Source: Saprospiraceae bacterium (lineage in GTDB: Bacteria > Bacteroidota > Bacteroidia > Chitinophagales > Saprospiraceae). Taken from it: 25,716 bases of DNA. Positions 19,701 through 25,336 of this stretch are shown piece by piece. How positions within the stretch are numbered: the first letter of the stretch is position 1; each line of letters starts with the position of its first letter. The translations under genes were made by a program, and so were the position numbers. Where the stretch lies: the NCBI GenBank assembly GCA_020628755.1, contig JAHDEQ010000017.1, positions 3,385 through 29,100 of the forward strand, given 5' to 3'. Below the pieces are notes generated by a model. That model did no database searches and had not been told where the DNA came from. It worked only from the letters and a program-made list of their open reading frames with translations.

Positions 19701-21466
19701 CCTTGCATTTCTGAAATATCTCCACAGACCAAACCATTACAACCAAAAAGAGCTTGATACATAATGAAATTTGCCTCCTGAATACAACCATTTACTTCGT
19801 AGCAAACTTCGACAGTAAGCCGTTCATCCCCATCAAACATAGTATCTCCATCTGCGCCTGTATGGAAATTCCCCGTAAAATAAGACTCATCTATAATTAG
19901 AGAAACCGTTTGTGTAGCTGCATTATAAGTATAATTGGCTGGCGGTACGGTTGTACCATTTACAGCAATACTTGACAAGGAATATAGATCTTGGTCTAAG
20001 CCTTTTATAAAAAACTGAAACTCATCTAAAAAGGCTTGAATACCATCTTGTGAAATGGTTATTGTTTGGCATTGAGGAGTACTAGATTCCAAAATATCTA
20101 ATTCTGTTGGACTTACGTCCAACACATTGAGTACGGGTACTCGAATACCTGAATTATAAGCCCCTACTTCTGTTATTTGTAGCATACAAGCATCAGTTGA
20201 TGCTGCACCATTATATCCGAAAGTAATATTGGCATCAAAATTAATATCTTCTTCTGATTCGATATCTATCTCACAATCTGCTTTTACTGCAAAATCTATA
20301 ATCATCGTTTCACCAGGGCCAATCATATCTATATAAAATACAGGTTTACTTACATCTGATAAATCATCTACTCGAATTGAACCACTCGCAGCGCTTACAG
20401 GATCTTCAAAAAGAAATCCTCCAAAAAACAAACCATCATCAAAGTCAATTTCCATAAAAATGTCTGTAAGTGAACATTCTGCTGGGTTGTTGATCAGCAA
20501 ACTTGCTGTGTCAGGAGCAGAGCAAATATTTAGTAAATCAATCATCGGAAAACCTGGAATTCCGTCCAAAGAAACCAATTCTACAGAAGGGCAATCTGCA
20601 CATTCTGGTTCTGGCACTTCAGGAGGTGTATCGTATTCGATACACAATTGCGGAGCACTACTGGGATCTATATCATAGCTGACCGCCTGACGTTGTCCTG
20701 TTCCCAAAATATGTAGCGCAATACTATTCCCTTCTACATAACCAGTGCGGTCAACTATTTCTTGAATAATCGCCGAAATATCGGGCGATTGTTGATCAGA
20801 ACCAGCATCGCCTGATGTCCAGTTAGGTACAGACCAATTAGTTGAGGCAGTTGTCAAAGGACGAGAAACAATATCGTAACCTGTTGAATAAGGAGCTACA
20901 TCATCTATATCTTCACCATAGATGGTAAAATTAGCCCCTCCTGAAGAGGTAGATAATGCTGTAAATTGAATGGATGCACTTAAAATAGTAGAACCTTGAG
21001 GAATCGCCCAATTTCCAAAGCTAAAAGCTACTTGATTGTTTGCACCTCCTTGCTCGCCCATATCTAAGTCAGACACGCCATTATTATCGGTACAGGTAAC
21101 TAAATTGTTACCTGTAGTATGCTGTTCGGCATCAGCATCGCAAGTAGAAACACGACGGCAGGCTTTTTCTACAGCCCGTTTAATCTTTACAGAATTAGCC
21201 TGATTTGTAGGATTCGATAAAAATGTTCTTTGAGATGTATATTCGCTACATTCATCTTCTACCAAAAGGGATTTTACCATTGCTCGCAATAAAATCTTTT
21301 CGTTTAAATCCCTTATATCTATTTCATTAGCTGGTTTTGAAAGTTTGGGCTTAGGAGATATTTTATTATCGGAATGAGCAGTTAACTTTAAACTTCCAAT
21401 GAGCAAGAAAACAATAAGCAAGGGAAAGTGCTTTTTCCATTGTAATAGATATTTTTGCACAGACAT
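13736..21466 (-). CDS. Giant secreted Cys-rich multi-domain protein with GEVED C-terminus, paralogue B
   Basis: The 2576-residue product has a signal peptide (HFPLLIVFLLIGSLKLTAHS, residues about 13-32). Its layout matches the protein at 5519-13120: a DNRLRE-like module at about 105-278 (CDADAEQ, SDLDMGEQGG, IPQGSTILSASIQFTA, APQLCIEYD); NG-x-x-P units near 500, 657 and 845; a DEDGDGIYDD loop near 700; GGLCCMAADS near 1335; ANEVNVFELCAGTGGG near 1570; YQDLNQNGLIDES near 2065; DWNGDGDFDD near 2485; and a terminal GEVED module from about 2385 ending in SGEVEDYLIRI. Similarity to the paralogue runs end to end but is visibly lower in about 900-1500, where loops differ in length. There is no visible type IX sorting domain and no enzyme motif. 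The pair most likely arose by tandem duplication and diverged; an extracellular structural or adhesive role is inference. Confidence 0.9.
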   Translation of the reverse strand: MSVQKYLLQWKKHFPLLIVFLLIGSLKLTAHSDNKISPKPKLSKPANEIDIRDLNEKILLRAMVKSLLVEDECSEYTSQRTFLSNPTNQANSVKIKRAVEKACRRVSTCDADAEQHTTGNNLVTCTDNNGVSDLDMGEQGGANNQVAFSFGNWAIPQGSTILSASIQFTALSTSSGGANFTIYGEDIDDVAPYSTGYDIVSRPLTTASTNWSVPNWTSGDAGSDQQSPDISAIIQEIVDRTGYVEGNSIALHILGTGQRQAVSYDIDPSSAPQLCIEYDTPPEVPEPECADCPSVELVSLDGIPGFPMIDLLNICSAPDTASLLINNPAECSLTDIFMEIDFDDGLFFGGFLFEDPVSAASGSIRVDDLSDVSKPVFYIDMIGPGETMIIDFAVKADCEIDIESEEDINFDANITFGYNGAASTDACMLQITEVGAYNSGIRVPVLNVLDVSPTELDILESSTPQCQTITISQDGIQAFLDEFQFFIKGLDQDLYSLSSIAVNGTTVPPANYTYNAATQTVSLIIDESYFTGNFHTGADGDTMFDGDERLTVEVCYEVNGCIQEANFIMYQALFGCNGLVCGDISEMQGTIDFTPDYGSNATASSSSSTQGRVCGTPMLVDFDITSSNSHPLDGLWEDLVLRWQACDLGISRTSAIIVNGVTMTEGVHYEVVSNTVVLDFANWTSDLDGPGGLSDEDGDGIYDDLPGGQSIDVNVTIDLSCPGDEIPCASNGLTCSITQVDVRGLRNCGQVFQSFADIEDAGFTFGGGETEWTVNNLLYETSERTHVYATPVDDWGAPSPPYDFAYTFNSEGIGTCQNPSEIYLEISTMNPLSKYVRYAPNSATYQGSPVPGATFSYQTAINASTGEIDTLGHTLIIPAGSTTPTLMDEYNWNFEYKGFCGTATDFVYAVRAIEVCDDCAPACETVRACDVMITYVDWRGIDCLCTFESRVDSISRTNFGYADKAMTIPLTAEDVSLIERVRFLPGDTLYYRTRIEVTGTQEQLESANRLWRFDTYFGGLYSAPGIPLHTQAEFGGWFIQDQGTGPLIEIGIPTAMQQYDNNTRDNYYWPSILFINNGLASPGGQWGVDPDRVYCDESQGQLAPEYQDYSVGWYGTNSGCCDDRDNNTTIQFSWGLNEECGEINTSLLTPGLTESEDHYNTVYEDFLREFDVEPGDVFYIEHRVPIVHNPGYDISLLNGQAVDNVNTISTRAFIQGNNPNPNECSIGLNEDCSFPGPDYYTILPNDVNMNNTVTIEDCDVTVEYTFTFPKDVVDDDGNEWFQNEYRPYEFLEYIQPNFPPNFIYQGNAEIELFDGTVIPIPNSYIDTNYGNLGCIDDDTGGLCCMAADSMELAGLRWATPNYYDALNFEYASYTDLGDTTNWISGYSPNGPCLVGKLFNHEKENSGIFPVFIVGGAEDCNTWTLRYKLSPLCPEDVNNTDFSIQAQFAEPALAQYTENTYSANGPEDGCTTRGVSVFDQWDINPYGENPVSLTNDCWNAAWPDHTEDYDRWYFGLVTPDPDASSGSRNPARQTITDVTSVNDFVDNSLNFPPLTADVSNLLLADLAGANEVNVFELCAGTGGGSATHENVVASIEVPNTIDLINIQSLSGTGFTFEIAEIKVSSIVYAIQMANLAPGACDEIQITTELLFCPVGLDVDTEICIQATSGCVEPVKAAALLSNGEVCDVEEVCYQYIAEEADLQVEWDPQPMGPYSLCESFPMGVRMKNVKPAILADIQQDFWFPAGLQFVPNSFQLCYPGGPGNVGPCVSIPDPIANPTENSVFGTNYSYDDMSVLNTFIHNNGLPGILSMQDSNRVQILFDVETICDDFVSGTSVYYQASGADPCESRVNSMFVNSDPIVIEGALPQDFAQFFVIADPLTANCGQDATINLTYLNISPFGETIESTACLNIQTQTFSYNSGSAVWISPPGHTPNVTESPNGMFTEVCFDIPDGIGPGETFRMSMDFAVPEDVDCGAQDLGIMLTTQIEDVTCLTTGEQCSVNVLNSVNPVLSIDFMPGLDVLNHSLASECPDTDGTMDICYEVLLGNNGTLYNDDVTIALYQDLNQNGLIDESFEPLMATEDQAVFIVTGDSITITGCISVIESASCPLVMRIGQSSSCICDATDFPYMQVPPNILDGVEPATVLCPGDTLGLKNCGSWTYTAVPAAGANFTPSAAGDSTFITINSGYGIATPVKILVSSAVGGCEPYEVELDVYGLDEFEFGPYEQKVVCEVGCVPLSLALPSGYEESAIVRWTPDTYLDDPTLLTPTICNPDNNITYRVELEIALGDNRCTFEAQYPVMVMEQVREASVQDADLCPGPTSTMTAPGGYSTYIWQQINDDGTLTTLSYGSSNTYMPTSAGTYQVEYFNLGDICSTLSNPIEVSPCIDYGDLPDSGTGTSSLNYETEMANGGAGHHIVNGLSLGSTVDDEGDGQQDLTAMGDGIDEDGISFPMNTRWVPGGRVRIPFDVFNMTGSQAELEIWIDWNGDGDFDDANEWVIDLSDDASGDFGQDGYLTINIPDDIVLDADLGMRARLGDENNMTPYGVSGSGEVEDYLIRISCDDFNCLPFNISINRE

Positions 21467-21559
21467 AATTTTTTTGTTTAATAAAGAAATCTTTTACTAA
21501 ATTAGATTGGGGCTGTAATAGATTGGGGAAAGTGGAAATTGTAAGTATCTTGTTGAAAG

Positions 21560-21567
21560 CAAACATA
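21560..21567 (-). promoter_or_regulatory. Possible -7 element for the 2576-aa gene
   Basis: On the minus strand TATGTTTG fits TANNTTTG. It lies 94 bp from the start codon, almost the same distance as in the paralogue (93 bp). No good TTTG is found 19-21 bp upstream, so support is partial. Confidence 0.35.
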
Positions 21568-21599
21568 ATGCCAATGAAATCCTTTGTTTATATTCAATA

Positions 21600-21978
21600 G
21601 TTTGATGGTTTCTAAAAGTTGTTATTTTGCTAACATTCATTACAGTCAAAGAAAAAAAATTGAAACTTTTGGAGTTTTTATTTTGCTATTCTTGCTAATA
21701 ATCAATCTATTATGTATAGTTATAAAACAGTATAAATACTGTTTTGCAACAGAATTAATCTATTAAGTTGAATAACTTTAAAAAGGAGACTGTTAAGAAA
21801 ACAATGTGTTATGTGGAAGGGGGGGCAAAATTATAATCTAATATTCGATATTTTTTTTTGAATAGAAATTATGAAAGGATAATGTTTTGTGATATTAAAT
21901 GTAACAATAAATAGACGTAATATTTTGTCCCTAATGGTACTTAAGTAACGTCAAAATAATAACTTGAACACTTAGCTT
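21600..21978. other. AT-rich intergenic stretch without a recognisable gene
   Basis: This lies between the divergent starts of the giant gene at 21466 and the RmlD-like gene at 22118. It is AT-rich and contains a run of seven Gs near 21819-21825. A 60-codon open frame at 21584-21766 has a hydrophobic stretch but no supporting context. No RNA gene or terminator is evident. Confidence 0.5.
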
Positions 21979-21985
21979 ATGATCT

Positions 21986-22062
21986 TTTGCGCCAATACTT
22001 CGTTAAAAATACTCGCCGATGCTAGGCATCGTCTGCGTTTTTCGCCTTGTCTTGGCACAAAA
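21986..22062. repeat. Imperfect palindrome upstream of the RmlD-like gene
   Basis: The outer arms TTTTGCGCCAA (21986-21996) and TTGGCACAAAA (22052-22062) pair at 10 of 11 positions. The centre is a perfect CGATGC-TAG-GCATCG hairpin (22017-22031), and the arms between are partly complementary. It has the look of a REP-type repeat or a leader structure. It is locally richer in GC than its surroundings. Confidence 0.6.
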
Positions 22063-22117
22063 TCTCTATTTCTAACTTGTTCACCTTATTTTTTCGTCGT
22101 TACTAACCAAGGAAAAT

Positions 22118-22984
22118 ATGTACAATATGAAAAAATTATTTGTGACTGGAATTTCAGGTTTTTTTGGCGAATATATCGTAAGGCATTTACAGAAAAATTG
22201 GCAAATTGTCGTTTCTTATCATCAATCACCGATAGTATATGATGTTGAAAAACATCATATAGATTTGACGAACAATCAGGAATTACTAAGTGTTTTGAAT
22301 ATAATTCAGCCAGATGCCATTTTGCATTTAGCAGCCAACTCCAAAGCCAATCTTTGTGAGGTAGATACTCGTTCTTATGACATCAATGTTAATGCTTCGC
22401 TTGCTCTTGCCCAATACGCTAAAAAGCTACAAATTCCCTTTGTTTTTTCGTCAACCGATTTGGTTTTTGATGGCCAAAATGCGCCTTATTCTGAAACGGA
22501 TTTGCCCCGTCCAATTATGCAATATGGCAAGCAAAAATATACGGCCGAACAAGCAATTATACAGCATTATCCTGATGCATTAATTTTGCGCCTTCCACTA
22601 ATTTATGGACTTTCTAAAAGCGGCAAAGGTTTTATGAATGCTTGGAAAAATAAATTTGAAAAGGGTGAACCCATACACTGTTTTACCGATGAATATAGAA
22701 CGGCTGCTTCGGGAGACGATATAGCGAATGGTATTTTTTTACTTTTAGATAAGAAAGAAAAAGGCACTTTTCATTTGGGTGGCTGCGAACGAATGTCAAG
22801 GTATGAGTTCGCCATTGGCATGGCAAACTATTTTGGTTTTTCTAAGGAATTAGTAGTGCCTTCTTTGCAAAAAGAAGGCAATATGCCAGCCGCAAGACCT
22901 GCCGACGTTTCTTTGGATAGTTCTAAAGCATTTGCTTTAGGCTACGAGCCAAAATCTTTGCAAACATACCTCTCTTTACATTAG
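22118..22984 (+). CDS. RmlD-like NAD(P)-dependent sugar-nucleotide reductase (extended SDR family)
   Basis: The 288-residue product has the Rossmann nucleotide-binding signature GISGFFG at residues 11-17. It also has the SDR motifs LHLAANSK (69-76) and SSTDLVFDG (111-119), and the catalytic Tyr-x-x-x-Lys at Tyr136/Lys140 (YGKQK). The order and length fit the dTDP-4-dehydrorhamnose reductase (RmlD/RfbD) subfamily, which reduces a 4-keto nucleotide sugar for surface polysaccharide. No other rml genes are nearby, so the true substrate is uncertain. A second ATG at 22127 (MKKLFVTG) is an equally good start and would remove three residues. The 3' end overlaps the convergent nth gene by 9 bp, leaving no room for a terminator. 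Confidence 0.85.
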   Translation: MYNMKKLFVTGISGFFGEYIVRHLQKNWQIVVSYHQSPIVYDVEKHHIDLTNNQELLSVLNIIQPDAILHLAANSKANLCEVDTRSYDINVNASLALAQYAKKLQIPFVFSSTDLVFDGQNAPYSETDLPRPIMQYGKQKYTAEQAIIQHYPDALILRLPLIYGLSKSGKGFMNAWKNKFEKGEPIHCFTDEYRTAASGDDIANGIFLLLDKKEKGTFHLGGCERMSRYEFAIGMANYFGFSKELVVPSLQKEGNMPAARPADVSLDSSKAFALGYEPKSLQTYLSLH

Positions 22985-23620
22985 ACTTTTGCGACCATAA
23001 ATGCTACAAATTGGACATTGATGTGGATCGTGACCTCTTGCTGGACAGTATTCTCTACCAAAGAAAATAATTTGCAAATGTAGGCGATTCCATTTTTCTT
23101 TTGGGAAAAGTTTTTTCAAATCTTTTTCCGTTTTTTCTACATTTTTACCCGTACTCAAGGTCCAACGATAAGCCAAACGATGTATATGCGTATCAACGGG
23201 AAACGCAGGTACACCAAAAGCCTGAGACATCACAACTGAAGCCGTTTTGTGACCAACGCCAGGTAAGGCTTCAAGTGCCTCAAAACTTTGTGGCACTTCT
23301 CCATTATGTTGATTAATCAGAATTTCAGAAAGATTATAAATTGCTTTTGATTTTCGAGGCGAAAGCCCACAAGGCCGAATAATACTTCGTATATCTTCCA
23401 CCTGCATTTTGACCATATCATAAGGATTATCAGCTTGCTCAAAAAGACTTGGCGTGACAGTATTGACACGAGCATCGGTACATTGAGCCGATAACAAAAC
23501 CGCAATCAGTAAAGTATAAGGGTCTTTATGGTCAAGTGGAATTGGCACTTCAGGATAGCGTTTTTCTAAAATTTCAGCAATTGCATCCGCTTTTTCTTGT
23601 TTTGAAATTCGTGTACTCAT
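22976..23620 (-). CDS. nth: Endonuclease III (base-excision repair DNA glycosylase/AP lyase)
   Basis: The 214-residue protein is of normal length for Nth, which removes oxidised pyrimidines and nicks abasic sites. The helix-hairpin-helix motif is LPGVGHKTA (119-127), with the catalytic Lys125. The catalytic Asp143 follows in PVDTHIHRLAYR. DPYTLLIAVLLSAQCTD near residues 33-49 is the conserved N-terminal block. The C-terminal iron-sulphur loop is unusual. Only C192, C202 and C205 are present, in the pattern C-x9-C-x2-C, where classical enzymes have C-x6-C-x2-C-x5-C. The cluster may therefore be absent or altered. The gene is divergent from rpmI and converges with the RmlD-like gene, overlapping it by 9 bp. 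Confidence 0.95.
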   Translation of the reverse strand: MSTRISKQEKADAIAEILEKRYPEVPIPLDHKDPYTLLIAVLLSAQCTDARVNTVTPSLFEQADNPYDMVKMQVEDIRSIIRPCGLSPRKSKAIYNLSEILINQHNGEVPQSFEALEALPGVGHKTASVVMSQAFGVPAFPVDTHIHRLAYRWTLSTGKNVEKTEKDLKKLFPKEKWNRLHLQIIFFGREYCPARGHDPHQCPICSIYGRKSLM

Positions 23621-23729
23621 AATATGCTGTTCACCTTTTATTGTTACTAAGATTCACTTTCGTGCAAAATAAAGAAAATAAATGCAAGATTTATAAATTG
23701 CAAAATCAGAAAATTTAATTCAGATTCCT

Positions 23730-23761
23730 ATTGAATTTCCACTTCCTTTTTTCTATCTTTG
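23730..23761 (+). promoter_or_regulatory. Bacteroidota-type promoter of rpmI-rplT
   Basis: TATCTTTG (23754-23761) fits the -7 consensus TANNTTTG exactly, and ATTG (23730-23733), 20 bp upstream, matches three of four bases of the -33 TTTG. Transcription would start near 23768, giving a leader of about 43 nt. A small hairpin GCTCT-ACAAGA-AGAGC (23767-23782) lies at the expected start of the transcript. Confidence 0.7.
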
Positions 23762-23810
23762 CGCTCGCTCTACAAGAAGAGCAATTATTAATTATTTAAA
23801 ATTTTGATTT

Positions 23811-24005
23811 ATGCCTAAGATGAAGACGCATTCCAGTGCAAAAAAGCGTTTCAAGCTTACTGGAAAAGGTAAAATCAAGCGATTTCAATCAAAGACTTCT
23901 CACATGATGAGAAACAAATCTAAAAAAGCGAAATTGCGTTTGCGTGGAGCTACAACCGTAAGTCCAGCAGACCATAAGCGAGTATTAGCTTTACTTTGTA
24001 AGTAA
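23811..24005 (+). CDS. rpmI: Large-subunit ribosomal protein bL35
   Basis: This 64-residue, strongly basic protein begins MPKMKTHSSAKKRFKLTGKG and contains the L35 signature K-T-x-x-x-x-K-R-F-K-x-T-x-x-G-K and the later HMMRNKSKKAKLRLRG. Its length is typical. bL35 binds 23S rRNA in the large subunit. It is followed by rplT after 156 bp that contain a large imperfect palindrome. The usual upstream partner infC is not adjacent; the upstream neighbour is the divergent nth. Confidence 0.97.
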   Translation: MPKMKTHSSAKKRFKLTGKGKIKRFQSKTSHMMRNKSKKAKLRLRGATTVSPADHKRVLALLCK

Positions 24006-24043
24006 TCTCCTTGAAATTTTTGAACATCTATTTTTTAACGAGG

Positions 24044-24142
24044 ATGCAGATTTAAGCACTTAAGCATGAAGAGAATAAATATTTTGAGAATCATTCAAAA
24101 TTCATTCATTCTCACATTCATGCATTAACAAAGTCTCTGCAT
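24044..24142. repeat. Imperfect palindrome in the rpmI-rplT spacer; possible rplT leader structure
   Basis: ATGCAGA (24044-24050), TTAAGCATGAA (24060-24070) and GAGAAT (24071-24076) pair with ATTCTC (24108-24113), TTCATGCATTAA (24117-24128) and TCTGCAT (24136-24142), with bulges. The right arm contains TTAACAAAGTCTCTGC, the same 16 bases as in the terminator at 13675-13704. It ends about 20 bp before the rplT start and could be an L20-responsive leader, an attenuator, or an inserted repeat. Confidence 0.6.
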
Positions 24143-24161
24143 TGTACTAAAAAACTTAACT

Positions 24162-24506
24162 ATGCCACGGTCAGTAAATTCCGTTGCTTCTCGTGCGAGA
24201 AGAAAGAAAATTTTGAAAATGGCAAAAGGGTATTTTGGAGCAAGATCCAAAGTTTATACCGTTGCCAAAAACGCCGTCGAAAGAGGTTTGCAATATGCAT
24301 ACCGTGACCGACGCAACAAAAAACGTGCGTTCCGCCGTTTGTGGATTACACGTATCAACGCTGCAGCACGTATGAATGGGACAACCTATTCACGTCTGAT
24401 GCACAAATTATCAGAAAATAATGTTGAACTGAATCGTAAAGTATTGGCAGATTTAGCAATGAATCATCCTGCAACTTTCAAATCAGTTGTTGATTCAGTC
24501 AACTAG
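24162..24506 (+). CDS. rplT: Large-subunit ribosomal protein bL20
   Basis: This 114-residue basic protein begins MPRSVNSVASRARRKKILKMAKGYFGARSKVY and contains RDRRNKKRAFRRLWITRINAAAR, the unmistakable L20 signature. Its length is typical. bL20 is an early assembly protein binding domain I/II of 23S rRNA, and in several bacteria it also represses its own operon through the leader mRNA. It follows rpmI in the same direction and ends before a strong terminator. Confidence 0.98.
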   Translation: MPRSVNSVASRARRKKILKMAKGYFGARSKVYTVAKNAVERGLQYAYRDRRNKKRAFRRLWITRINAAARMNGTTYSRLMHKLSENNVELNRKVLADLAMNHPATFKSVVDSVN

Positions 24507-24525
24507 AAATATTATATTTTATATT

Positions 24526-24564
24526 AAAAGGGGAAATGATTTTGACAATCATTTCCCCTTTTTT
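24526..24564 (+). terminator. Rho-independent terminator after rplT
   Basis: A perfect 12-bp stem (GGGGAAATGATT / AATCATTTCCCC, 24530-24558) with a 5-base loop is followed by six Ts (24559-24564). The next start codon is only 11 bp further on at 24576. Confidence 0.95.
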
Positions 24565-24575
24565 AATTTCACGAC

Positions 24576-25181
24576 ATGAATGTGAAATATGTGATTTTGT
24601 TTATTGTTGTAGCTCTTTTGAGTTATTTGGGATTCAGTTACCTAAATAAAATGACCCAAGCTGAAAACCTCATCCCCGAAACAGCCGAAACTGTTCAGGC
24701 AAAAATGCCTGAACCCAAGCCCCAAAAAGAAGAGCCGAAGTTTGAAGAACCTGAAATTCCTGTCGTCATTGATACCTCTATTTATAAAAGAGATAAAGAC
24801 GGCTATTTCGATATCAATTGGAAACAACTCTCTAAAGTAGAATTTAATGAAGAATATGTTGATTCATTAGATGTTTATGTTCCTTTTCCGGTATTCCATC
24901 CAGAAATCAAATACTTAGAAGGCAAAAATATCAAAATAAAAGGTTATGTTATTCCTATCCAAGAAACGGGCGACGAATCCATTTTAGTTTTGTCGGCATT
25001 TCCTTTTACCAATTGTTTCTTTTGCGGCGGCGCAGGCCCCGAATCCGTCATGGACATTAAACTCAAAAAGAAAACGAAACGAAAATACAAGCAAGATGAC
25101 ATCATTACATTCAAAGGCAAACTCCGCCTCAATGATTCGGATTTGTACTACCTCAATTATATCCTAGAAGGAGCAGAGTGA
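24576..25181 (+). CDS. Membrane-anchored DUF3299-like small protein
   Basis: The 201-residue product has an N-terminal hydrophobic segment (YVILFIVVALLSYLGFSYL, about residues 5-23) acting as an anchor or uncleaved signal. A Pro/Glu/Lys-rich linker (about 35-65) follows. The folded part (about 75-198) contains DINWKQLSKVEF, EGKNIKIKGYVIPI, the Cys pair NCFFCGGAGPESVMDIKL (Cys147 and Cys150), and DIITFKGKLRLNDSD. This order (a W-x-x-L block, then the G-Y-V-x-P strand, then a Cys-containing loop) resembles the DUF3299 family, thought to be OB-fold-like and periplasmic. The function is unknown. The Cys pair could bind metal or be redox active. No promoter fits between the rplT terminator and this start, so expression may depend on read-through. 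Confidence 0.75.
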   Translation: MNVKYVILFIVVALLSYLGFSYLNKMTQAENLIPETAETVQAKMPEPKPQKEEPKFEEPEIPVVIDTSIYKRDKDGYFDINWKQLSKVEFNEEYVDSLDVYVPFPVFHPEIKYLEGKNIKIKGYVIPIQETGDESILVLSAFPFTNCFFCGGAGPESVMDIKLKKKTKRKYKQDDIITFKGKLRLNDSDLYYLNYILEGAE

Positions 25182-25183
25182 AA

Positions 25184-25325
25184 CGTACGCACGTATTCAA
25201 GTGTTCACGTATTCACGTTCCACTCATAGACCCTGTGTCAGCACCTAACATAAGAGAAATCTATTTTAGTTTAACAATTCTATTGATGAAAATTATAGCG
25301 TGAACACTTGGATACGTGAGCACGT
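25184..25325. repeat. Inverted and direct repeats between two genes
   Basis: CACGTATTCAAGTGTTCACG (25190-25209) and CGTGAACACTTGGATACGTG (25299-25318) are inverted copies matching at 19 of 20 positions, about 90 bp apart. CACGTATTCA also occurs as a direct repeat at 25190-25199 and 25206-25215. The arms extend weakly outward to the edges given. The element fills most of the 155-bp gap between stop 25181 and start 25337. It may be a non-autonomous repeat or a long hairpin terminator. Confidence 0.7.
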
Positions 25326-25336
25326 GAGCACTTTTT

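Noticed and set aside
21584..21766. 60-codon open frame with a hydrophobic stretch
   Set aside because: It lies in a very AT-rich spacer, has no recognisable product or promoter, and the hydrophobicity follows from T-rich codons.
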